Source: Cladosporium sp. IMV 00045 (lineage: Eukaryota; Ascomycota; Dothideomycetes; Cladosporiales; Cladosporiaceae). From it: 64,000 bases of DNA. Positions 54,962 through 64,000 of the stretch are shown one piece after another. The notes under the pieces are model-generated. The model worked only from the letters and a program-made list of their open reading frames with translations, did not search any database and had not been told where the DNA came from. Both the position numbers and the translations under genes were made by a program. The first letter of the stretch is position 1; the number at the start of each line of letters is the position of its first letter. The DNA lies in assembly GCA_001931905.2 (NCBI GenBank), contig MSJI02000940.1, forward strand, positions 62,001-126,000, read 5' to 3'.

Positions 54962-55581
54962 TGAAATGACTTGAGCTTTCTGCGGATGATTTTGTCAAGG
55001 CAAAGGCTACTCGGTTATTTGAGTGAGGTGCAAGCTGTATGGAAGGATTTGTATTCGAGACCATAATTCCACGTCGTGAAAGAAATCCACTCGACTGGCT
55101 CCTTGATCTATCTTACAGTCGCATCGATGATCGCGTGCATTATTGGCTTGAAAGAGATCGTCGTCACGACAATGGACCGGCTAACGTCACTTCAAGTCGG
55201 ACTCGTGCGACCACTGCTCAGTCACGGACTTTCGCACTGATTATCGAGATGTACATTGGAAGATCGCAAACCGTTGATCAGCCTACATAATGCTAAGGTA
55301 TCTTCTCGTCGTTTCGTATGTTCGTCATTCCGCTTCCCACCGAAAGTCCGAAGGTACCACGGAACCTTGGCCAGTCCTGCACTCACTCTACAGGGACTGG
55401 AAAGGCAAATCAACATCTCTTCGGACAAGTGACTATCCCGGACGTGCAGACGTCCTAATTCCGAATTGCAGAGCTTGAGGGATATACATAAAGCACGACC
55501 TGGTGGTGCCTCATCAAGGCAGATCTGATTCTTCTTACGAATGAGAGTGAAGCTGGACTTCACACCTCGACAACAGCGATA
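54962..55581. other. Intergenic region
   Basis: 620 bases between two plus-strand genes. No convincing gene is seen; it should hold the promoter of the following amidohydrolase gene. Confidence 0.55.
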
Positions 55582-56709
55582 ATGAGCCAAAGCAGAAACC
55601 TCCTCCTCAAAAATGGCACAGCACTCATCCACGCCGCCGGCGATAACGTCGAAGCTCGCAGGACGGACGTTCTGATCTCAGACTCTACCATAAAAATGGT
55701 GGCTTCGAACATCGCTCCCCCACCAGGCACGGAAGTCATCAATTGCACGTAAGTGGACGAGGAACACACAGCGTCCAACAACAAGAAAGTCTCACCCAAC
55801 CCATCTCAAAGAGGCAAAATCATCTCCCCCGGCTTCGTCGACACCCACCATCACGTCTGGCAGACTCTCCTCAAGGGCCGCCACGCAGACCAGACTCTGC
55901 TGCAGTACCTGCCCGCAGGCAATTTCACAGCAGCCTTGCATTCGCCGCAGGATGTCTTCTGGGGCCAGCTCGCAGGCTGTCTAGAAATGATCAACGGTGG
56001 GACGACGGGTGTTGTGGACTTCGCGCACATCAATATGTCGGCCGAGCACAGTAAGTAGCGATTCCACGCCTTCCACACCGGCGACTCAAGCACACCTTCA
56101 TACAACTAACATACCCACCCCCTCCAAGACGACCAAGCCATATCCGCAACCTCCTCATCCGGCATCCGCTCCGTCTTCTGCTACTGCCCCAACCCCAAAG
56201 TCGCAACCTGGTCCCCCTTCACCACCACAACCGATCCGCTAGGCGACTACGACCTCCCCAAAATGGACTCCCTCGCCACCCAATCCCCCTGGGCAAACGG
56301 CCGCATCACGCTCGGTTTCGCGTTCGACGGCTTCCGCTTCCTGCCCCAGAAGCACTTGCAGGATCTCATGGACCGACTCGCCCGCACCGCCGTACAGCTT
56401 ATCACGTACCACTACAGCCGCGTGCCAGAGCAGGGCTACAAAGGCGAGGAAAGCCAGACGGTACAGCTGGAGCAGATGGGCATCCTAGATGAGCGCTTCC
56501 TCGTCGCACACGGTGGGAATCCGTCACAACAGGACGTGGAGAGGGAGAAGGTGGGGTGGGGGGATGTGGTTGGGGAGGTGCTGGGGAGGAGGGAGAGGGT
56601 GCAGAGGGAGATTGAGGGGGTCGATATGGGCGCTGCGAAGGAGGAGTTGGTCGATGCGTGGCATTTGGATAGGAGTGCGTTGGTGGAGTCGCTGGAGGGG
56701 GGAGATTGA
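55582..56709 (+). CDS. Metal-dependent amidohydrolase (ATZ/TRZ type) with apparent internal deletion
   Basis: Three exons (55582-55748, 55812-56050, 56129-56709) give an open 328-aa product, but family members are usually about 450-480 aa. The N-terminal half looks normal: LLLKNGTALI start, GKIISPGFVDTHHHVWQTLL metal motif, and GCLEMINGGTTGVVDFAH. It continues to QLITYHYS and ERFLVAHGGNPSQQDVE, which supply the later histidines. It then passes directly to REKVGWGDVVGEVLGRRERV and GVDMGAAKEELVDAWHLDR, which resemble the extreme C-terminus of the family. The stretch that should contain the SSTPxTE and SLGxDCHS segments, with the metal-binding Asp, is missing. The gap corresponds to roughly 120-150 residues and keeps the frame. 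Introns and codon use are ordinary. The product is probably inactive, or the locus is mis-assembled. Confidence 0.75.
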
Positions 56710-57599
56710 TTCCTGTGAGTTTGTATGATGATTAATGGCAAACGCGAATGTGTCCATGAAGGAAGGACTCATGTGTATAGCTTCGTCGGTGCGAGATCGA
56801 AAGACCCTCATGGGGACGAGCAGACGCTGTTGACAGTAAGTCAAGTGGCTGGAAGTATATGCTGCACGATACCGGAAAGGTAGCAACCGTCAAGATGCAG
56901 ACTACGGAGTTGAATCTTCTAAAGAGTTCAGATTTTGTCGTACTGTTTCATTCATTCCCCTCACCTCCACTTCAATCGAAGCAGAGAATCAGGTCAAGAA
57001 AGATATGAAAGACGAGATAATTCTCTACCCTACCTATACACAAAACAGAAGCAGGAAACGCAGCAAAAACCAGGCGGATCCCCAAGCGTTGGGCGAAAGA
57101 TGATATTTTCATGTCTGAACAAAGGAGTGTGACTTATCAACGACAAAAAGACGAAAAGGATCTTCGATATAAAACGAAAACGAGAAAAATAGAGGAACGA
57201 AAGCACGAACGGTAATGTGTCCTGCAACGTTCAGAAAAAGAAATGTCATGGCTAAAGACACTCCTTGCAACATAGATAAGCGCCCCCGACCATTCGAGAG
57301 CCCGCGCACGAGGCCCGTGTTGCTGTTGCAGGCGCGCGGCGCGTAGTCTCCCTGTCCGTTACGAAGAGAGTCCCTGTGCTCGACGAGGGAACATTCAAAA
57401 AAAGATCAATCAAAATATGGGAAGTTGCGCAAGATCGTTTCGCCCGTCACATGTTGAAGAAGTCTTTCTCTCTGGAGAGGAAAAGGATATGCATGCAATG
57501 ATTGAAGCGAGAATGCATGTGTGTCGTAAGAAAGGAAAACAGATGCGAGGCGAAGACTGTTTTCTTGTTTTTTCTGTCTCTGCTTTCTTCATCATTTCT
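56710..57599. other. Convergent 3' intergenic region
   Basis: 890 bases with A/T-rich stretches near 57030-57240. No gene is seen; it holds the 3' ends of the amidohydrolase and ferric reductase genes. Confidence 0.55.
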
Positions 57600-59414
57600 C
57601 TACCAGGAGAAGGCTTCCTCGAAGATGTCAATCTCCGTCTGAGTGCATCTGGCGCGCACAGCGTGACGTACGTCGTCTGCCAGACCACCAGTGCCGCAGA
57701 CGCTGATGCCCATGGCACCGACTTGCTTCTCCTGCTCCTTCTGGATGAGAGCGCCGACGTCGGGCTTGCCGGGGAACATCTGGACGCTTGAGCTGGGAGA
57801 GTGGATCTCCTTGGTGCTGCGGGGACGGGTGACGAAGAGAAGAATGCGAAGAATGTCGCGACGCTTCTCCATGCCAAGAATCTGGGTCATCCACGGGCGG
57901 ATCCATTCGAGATGCTCAGGGGACTGGATGATCCAGACCAGGGTGACCTTGCGGGTGGCGTGAGTGCCATTCGCGTAACCGGCGACGAGATCGCGGACGT
58001 GAGGAACTTGGTGGGTGATGCCGACACCGGCGGCGAAAAGCATGACAGTGCCGTAAGATGCGAAGCTCTGCGAGCCGTAGGGACCCTCGACGAGAGAAGT
58101 GCAAGTGAACTTGCCACCAGGGGACATCTCAGCCTTCTTGAAGAGGGAGTCGGTGAAACCAGTGCGGCGACGGATGATCAAAGACATGTTGGTGCGGCGG
58201 GTACCAAAAGCGTCTTGACGGGATACAGGAAGAGCTTTCTCGGTGCTCCAGTCTTCCTCCTCTTCGCTCCATGCGAGGGAGAAGGGGTGGCTGGTGATGC
58301 CACCGACGGAGGGCATGTAAAGGTAGACGTGGGCACCGGGAGTGAACTTCCAGGGCTTGGCAACACGAAGAGTGATTCTGACAGCATCGCCAGGAAGAGC
58401 CTCGACCTCAGCCTTGGTACCACCGTTGCCAGTGTTGCGGCGGATGATGGTCATGAAACGCCAAGCGCGCTCGACGAACCAGCAGACAGCGGCGGCCATA
58501 ACGTAGCCTTGCTCCCTCATGCCTTCGCAGTGCATCCAGACACCAACGACAGCAGCAACGGCCAGAAGGAAGTGAATGCCGAGGAAAGTCTCGTACCAGG
58601 CATGGCGGATGACAGAGGGAGAGAGGAGCAGAAGGAAGATAAAGGCAACAGTACCGACCATACCGGTCTGAATCAGCTGGCTGGAGCCGAGGGAGATCTC
58701 AATGACGGCCCAACCGCCATCCCAACCCTTCTCGTAGGTCTTCGCGCCCATCCAGATGGCCGTGTGAGTAACGGCTTCCAAAACGACGATGCGGCCAAGC
58801 CAGCGGTGAATGAGGTTGTACGTGTCGAAGCTGAGGCCGAGGAAGAAGATGAGCGGGTTGTTGCGACCAGCCAGGAGGAACAGAGGAATCATGTTCATGA
58901 CCGAGAGAACACCAGTCCTGTTACGGGCGTCATCGTACCAGAGCTCGGGGTTGCCCCATTCGATGGTGATGCAGCAAAAGGCCATCTGCATGGCAAGGTA
59001 GCCGATGAGGAAGAGGAATTGAAGACGGCCAGGAAGGACGCCCATGTTGGCAGCGGCAGAGAGCTTGAACTCGCGGTTGTGTCTCTTCTTCCAGAGGGGT
59101 GCGGTGATGAGGTCACGCTTGACCTTGGAGTAGGTGTCATCGGGAATGCTGAAGTATCTCTGCTTGCTGTCGCTGGAAGTGCCGTGGTTGAGGTTGGAAA
59201 GTCTGCGGATGTGACGGAGGAGGACGAGTCCCCATCTGTAGATGAGCATGGCACTGACAATGGCGACCCAGGTCCAGGCGGTGTATCTCATGACCTTTGC
59301 GTTCTCCTCCTTGGCGATGGGTTCGTTGGCAATCTGAGCCGGGGTCTTGACTGGAGGAGCGGCCATGGCGTATGGGACCGCTGCGAGCAGCGCCAATGTG
59401 ATTGAGGAAGACAT
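57600..59414 (-). CDS. Ferric/cupric reductase transmembrane protein (Fre family)
   Basis: Single exon, 604 aa. The N-terminus MSSSITLALLAAVPYAMAAP is signal-like. A first membrane helix lies near 43-63, and the ferric-reductase membrane core spans about 130-320. The haem-ligand pairs have the expected 13-residue spacing: His203/His217 and His281/His295. The flavin-binding motif is HPFSLAW (376-382). The NADPH-binding part has GPYGSQ (444-449), FAAGVGITHQVPHV and VCGTGGLADDVR, and the protein ends EIDIFEEAFSW, as is usual for the family. It moves electrons from cytosolic NADPH through FAD and haem to extracellular Fe(III) or Cu(II). It is not beside a multicopper oxidase or permease here, so no uptake cluster is evident. 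Confidence 0.95.
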   Translation of the reverse strand: MSSSITLALLAAVPYAMAAPPVKTPAQIANEPIAKEENAKVMRYTAWTWVAIVSAMLIYRWGLVLLRHIRRLSNLNHGTSSDSKQRYFSIPDDTYSKVKRDLITAPLWKKRHNREFKLSAAANMGVLPGRLQFLFLIGYLAMQMAFCCITIEWGNPELWYDDARNRTGVLSVMNMIPLFLLAGRNNPLIFFLGLSFDTYNLIHRWLGRIVVLEAVTHTAIWMGAKTYEKGWDGGWAVIEISLGSSQLIQTGMVGTVAFIFLLLLSPSVIRHAWYETFLGIHFLLAVAAVVGVWMHCEGMREQGYVMAAAVCWFVERAWRFMTIIRRNTGNGGTKAEVEALPGDAVRITLRVAKPWKFTPGAHVYLYMPSVGGITSHPFSLAWSEEEEDWSTEKALPVSRQDAFGTRRTNMSLIIRRRTGFTDSLFKKAEMSPGGKFTCTSLVEGPYGSQSFASYGTVMLFAAGVGITHQVPHVRDLVAGYANGTHATRKVTLVWIIQSPEHLEWIRPWMTQILGMEKRRDILRILLFVTRPRSTKEIHSPSSSVQMFPGKPDVGALIQKEQEKQVGAMGISVCGTGGLADDVRHAVRARCTQTEIDIFEEAFSW

Positions 59415-61729
59415 TGTGGTGGTTTGTGTGCGCTCGAAAGTGCTGTGAGTAGCGTCGAAACAGCGGACTCAAGGAGCCGCGTGGTTGAGAGTTCGGCGGA
59501 GGACCTCTGCAGTGTCTGCAGGACTGAACGATGCGTACCAGAGCGGTGGACTGTCGAGTCTAGCTGGCGTTGGAGTATGTCGTCGTGACCGGCACGAAGA
59601 TGGATAGATAGTAGGCGCGTTGCCTGGGAAAGATAGTGCGCGACAAGGTCTCAGAAGAGAGTCGCAATTCGTGAACAAGAGAGCGTGGGTAGTGAATGAG
59701 CTGCGCAGCAGCGGCAGTCACAATGGCGTTGCGGTGTTTGCTCGTTGTGAGCGTCGTAGTGAACGAATGTGATGCGTCGAAGGACGGTGGTGGTTGTCGT
59801 GGTCGTGTTGGTGACTGGGGACGCAGAGAAAGAGGAAGGAGAGAGTGAGAGAGTCAACGGCTCGGCTGGCGGCGACCGACAGATAGTGCGAAGAGGCGCT
59901 GAAGGGAGACGGGAAGGAGGGAGAAACACGAGTAGAATGGAAGAGAGTGGAGGCCGTGCGTGGGACCGTTGATCAGGATAGAAGTGAAGTGGATTGATTG
60001 GGAGACGGGGGTCGACGAGATTGCTGTGGAGTTGTGTCTCTGCCAAGACGCGTACGCTCCAGCGTCCAGAACGTGAGAGGGAAGACACAGCAGCAGCTGT
60101 TTGATGTGTGAGGTGATGATAGCCGCCGCAAGGGGTGAGGTCCAGCGCTTGTTCAGACACGCTCTCAGACAACTGACGTCTGATTGTTCCGTCCCTCAAC
60201 CCAATCGTCTTTCTAGACTTGCAGTCAATCTCTGTCATCAGACACGTGAACACAATCAGCTTTGTTCTCTCACTCTCGAGAAACCTCATCGCTGGTACCT
60301 CCTAGCAGCCGCAGTGGGCTCGTCGACACAGCCTTGCTATGCCCTCAACATCTTAATTTGCTATAGGTTTTCGTTCCTGCGTTAAAGCCTGCTAGTGTCG
60401 GAGCCAGCCATCCTCTCATTCGCCACGGGCACTTGTCATGAAACACGCCATCTTGAACCTAGAGCCAATTCAATTCGTCCTTCCCCGGCGGTCCGTCCTG
60501 GCGGCTCGTAGCGACCTCAAGAAAATGACTGGCAGGGACACGTGATGGCACGTGATGCCCTGTCATCAAATACGTATCCGTCATGGCTGGGGACTTTCTC
60601 GTATACTAATCGGGATATGATGCCAAAATGCCGGTCTTCTTGGAATCCGTTTTTGGCAATCTACAGGCTCTTGGGCAGGACGATGCGATTCAGTTGAGAT
60701 ACTCTCTTGGCTGGTGAGACTGGCCTTACAGACTCTCGACCATCGAGCAACTGCACTCTACCAAACCCACATCTTCCCCGTCAGATCACTATAACAGACT
60801 ACAACAGACCTTTCTCCAGCGTTTCACCTGTCAAAATCCGCGCGCGAGGAACCAACCGATCCTCCATGGATCTTAATTGCTTGCCGGCTACGACTCCATC
60901 CGGGCTGGCGTCGCCTCGAGTAAGTGGCTGACTTCGGCGTCTGTCGCCTCTCCCCGCGCATCCTGCCTGTTTACTGGAAACCGCCCACTACGAGACCGCC
61001 TCGCGAATGCAAAAAGCTCTTACCCGAAGAAGCTTGCATTTCGCCTGCTGCGACGAGAACACTCAACATCCCGGCATTTCTCGTCGCCTGCAGAAAGGCG
61101 TCTCCAGCTTCTCCAACTTCTTGGTCATCTCTATCAGAGACTGGCTGACCACCCTGCCAATCCGACCCGTAAATCCGCAATAAACCACCTCCGCACCACG
61201 TTGTGCATGTATCATCCGCGCCACTGTACTGAAAAGCGAGCGTACCGCTGAGCGATTGTTGAGAGAAATCTAGAGGTATCTCTGGGACGTTTCGTGCAAA
61301 TACCGTTAGCTCCCACAACCTGTAAACCCATGGTCGCCCCTGAGAGAGAGAAAGGCCTTACAGAAAATCAGTACTGTTATCTCTTCATCCTTCTTTCTCT
61401 TGTTTGAAACAGGCGGAAATGCTTGTATTTCCTTGAGTTCGGAACATGTCTGCATGTAATATCGTGAACCGAGATCCTACATGGTACGCAACGACGTTTC
61501 GATTCTCGCCACTCGTTTAATTCGGTTCCGCGCCCGCCGTTGCACAACTTCACAAGGCGTTCGCTTAAAACATGGATCCCTTCCCTCTTCTTCGTCACGC
61601 CACCCCGATCCTCGCGCGCCACGCCCGATGCTGTAGGGAATTGATAACCTTGCAGTATGCACGCAACGGCTTTTGTTCGCTTTCGCCGCGCGTCATCGTC
61701 TGCGTCCTCTCCGATAACGATAATCAACC
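59415..61729. other. 2.3 kb region upstream of the ferric reductase
   Basis: Contains the ferric reductase promoter and leader and the 3' flank of the beta-galactosidase-like gene. Frames here (59651-60289 -, 60877-61251 +) have no domain and poor composition. No repeats of note. Confidence 0.55.
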
Positions 61730-64000
61730 TCAAGCGTACTGCAGCCTTTCCGCCTCCCAGCCTGGCCGCAGATATTCGGTGTCAAGTGAAGCGGTGTCCA
61801 GGCTGCTTTCGTAGACGGCCAACACCTTCATGCTGACGTCTACACTCGCCTCGGCCTCGTCTTGGTTCCAAATTGACAGACCGATAGTGTTGTCGCCGCT
61901 GTAATTGAGAATACCCGGAGGAATGGGGAACTCAACCTGGTTGCCGACGTATGGCAGGAACTTGCCTGCATCAGAGAAAGACCATTGTTAGCAAATGCAC
62001 TCAATTCATGCAGCAAGTCTCAACAACCGAAGAAACATCGATAACTTACCAAACATATACCCATTCACATACAGCTGCGCCCGCAACGCACTCCTCTCCG
62101 TCCCCGGCGCCAACTCAAACGCCAGCGCCACATCGTAACCCTTCGGCACCTCGAGCGGGAACACAGTCCTGTAGAACCGCGCGCCAGGCTCAGCGAAGCC
62201 TTCCGCAGGACTGTCAGCTTCCCATTCGCCATCGTCGAACCTAGGAAGATGCCAGCCGAGTCTCTCCGCGCTCAATCCGCCCTCGTTGTACGTCGCGCGG
62301 ATCGGGTCGATGTTGTCTTGTCCGCCAGCTTTCCCGGCGACTTTCCATGAGGTGAAGTTACTACCGGCTCCTCCAAGCAATGTGGCGTTGAGGATTCCGC
62401 GGGGATCTAGCGCGCCTTCCCTCTGGTCGTGTCCCATGTTATCCTGGATGACGAAGAGGACGTTCTCGCCTTGTTTCGTCGCGTTGCCGAAGTCCAGAGT
62501 GCGGTTGGTTTGAGGCAGGCTTACATTTCCAAACGTGGAGCCCAGGAACACTCCGTTCATGTATGCGCTCCAGCCGTGCGATGTGCCGCCTATCACGTCG
62601 AGGAAGACTCCATTCGGTGCCGACGCAGAGCTGTTGCTCTGGAAGCGTCCGCGCCAGAGGATGTTCTGCGCGTGGAAGCCGTACTCGTCCGCGTACAAGA
62701 CGGGGAAGGTGTCAGGCTGTCGCGGGTTGAGCGTGGATGTCTTGTTGGCGCCCACCCAAGCGGCACCGGAGTCGTCGTACGTGGCGAGGCGCTCGGGAAG
62801 GTTGTCGGATACTTTCCACTCCGTAAGAGGAGGGAGAATCGAGGTGATATCCTCCGCCGTGACGCTGGCTGCGGGAAGCGTGCCCTTGAGACTGCCGTAC
62901 TTAGTCTTCTGGGTCTAGATCGCTTTGCCGTTGAAGGTGACCTTCTTGCATTGGCTTGGAGCGAAGATTTCGATTTCGGTCTCGTCGGACCAGTCGCCAG
63001 TAAGTGCTAGGGTCTTCTTGCCCTTGCCCTCCCACTTGGCTGTGCGCACGAGGTAAGGACCAGTCACCAGAACATTCTGATCCAAAGGTGAGTGGGGATC
63101 ATTCGAGAACTCAGGCTGCCACGTCTTGTAGGCCGTCCTCCTGTCCATGAGCACAACTCTCAGCCCGTTGTTGAAAGTCAGAACGGAAGATCCCTCGCCC
63201 TGCTTGAAGCTCACTATCGAACCCCCTTCCGCCTCATGGAATTCAATCTCTGACCCAGCGCCGCGTACAGCGACCTTGCCACGCTTGACGTCCTGGAGAT
63301 AAATCTCACCGTTCTCCCCAGCGGGCAGCCAGAACGCCACGACCGGCTTCTTATCCAGCACGCTCACAGTCAACACCTCAGCAGTCGAATACACGACCTG
63401 CTGTCCGCCCGCATTGAAATCCGTCACCAACACCTTCGCCTGCCTGCCATCGATGGCGATGTGCGGCGCGTGCTGCGGCACCTCCAGCTCGCCAAGAGAA
63501 GTGTTGACGCGCAGCTTGAACGTCTCCAGGCTCGTCAGTGTCGTGTTCGTGTGCTTGGCCACGTAGAACCTGCCATCGCCATCGACATTGTACAACTCCT
63601 GGGCGAACACCTCCGCGTTGCCCGTGTAGTTCGTCGTCCCGTTGCCGCCTTTCTCGATCCGCGTCAGACCTTTCGCCGCGCGCAGGAAGAAGCCGAGCAG
63701 TCTCGTCTCGGAGTACTTGTCGCCTATGGTTCGGGGCTCGGAGATGGGAGCGCTGTAGTCGTAGCTCGTCCCTACTATGGGCATGGGCAGGCCGCCCCAT
63801 GTCGTGCCGCCGAAGACCATGTAGAGATTCACGCCGGCGACTTTGTTGCTGAGGTTGTTCCGGTAGAAGACGTTCGCCCAGTTGGGAATGCTTCCAGCAA
63901 TTCCATATAGTGGATGCCTGTGTTGTTGGGGGTCTTGGCTTCTCGGCCTATCCATTGGTTGCCGTATTCGTTCTCTAGCTGGTAGAGGATCACGTTGCCG
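61730..64000 (-). pseudogene. GH35 beta-galactosidase, 3' part, disrupted (5' end outside window)
   Basis: Minus-strand gene running off the right edge. The last exon (61965-61730) is joined by an 84-nt intron (61966-62049) to a long exon reading into the window end. GH35 features: NVILYQLENEYGNQW with the acid/base Glu, FYRNNLSNKVAGVNLYMVFG then GTTWG, SYDYSAPISEPRTI, and C-terminal beta-domains with PRFDDGEW, PGARFYRTVF and YVNGYMFGKF. Two lesions are seen. Near 63880-63920 the frame jumps between HYMELLE and PNWANVFYRNN, and roughly a hundred residues that should hold the catalytic nucleophile Glu are absent. At 62915-62917 an in-frame TAG interrupts FNGKAI/TQKTKYGSLKG. The remaining frame is open. 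An inactive relic is the likely reading, with sequencing or assembly error as the alternative. Confidence 0.8.

Noticed and set aside
57801..59405. 534-aa open frame on the plus strand
   Set aside because: Exactly antisense to the ferric reductase; composition is a mirror of its codon bias.

Overview
The window is nuclear DNA of a filamentous ascomycete (Pezizomycotina), most likely a melanised Dothideomycete; that class-level placement is inference. Genes are split by short introns (mostly 52-84 nt) with GT-AG ends and CTRAC-type branch sites. Coding regions are GC-rich with pyrimidine-rich leaders. One 2.7 kb transposon copy carries an extreme CpA-to-TpA repeat-induced point mutation (RIP) signature. 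The protein set is fungal: Zn-cluster-type regulator, 14-3-3, Csx1-like RNA-binding protein, scytalone dehydratase of DHN-melanin synthesis, ROK1, mitochondrial ATP synthase subunit g and a Fre-type ferric reductase.

Layout: 1-4.5 kb holds the 3' part of a fungal transcription factor, a class V aminotransferase with a GC-AG intron, and a three-exon protein of unknown function. 6.7-15.1 kb holds a PI-specific phospholipase C, a CBM48/AMPK-type glycogen-binding-like protein, a TinA-like coiled-coil protein and a small SET-like protein. 15.39-18.12 kb is a RIP-degraded DNA transposon whose inverted termini (23/26 identical) and TA target duplication are still readable. 19.6-29 kb holds 14-3-3, Csx1-like and a 591-aa unknown protein. 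29.5-36.5 kb holds a conserved small protein, scytalone dehydratase, an Artemis/SNM1-type nuclease (convergent with it) and a DapA-family aldolase. 40.8-42.5 kb is a membrane GT2 glycosyltransferase. 42.5-49.3 kb is a 6.9 kb gene desert, not RIP-affected, rich in microsatellites and in the palindrome TACATGTA. 49.3-52.4 kb is a divergent ATP20/ROK1 pair.

52.6-64 kb is catabolic in character: a divergent SDR/amidohydrolase pair that matches the first two steps of fungal L-rhamnose oxidation (LRA1, LRA2), a metal-dependent amidohydrolase with an apparent in-frame internal deletion, a ferric reductase, and the 3' part of a GH35 beta-galactosidase damaged by a deletion with frameshift and by a nonsense codon.

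I found no tRNA, rRNA or CRISPR, and no convincing wholly new system. The best leads are the RIP-degraded element with unmutated ends, the two damaged hydrolase genes, the LRA1/LRA2 pair, and the palindrome-enriched gene desert. Exon boundaries were placed by eye from splice motifs and reading-frame continuity, without transcript data or database searches.
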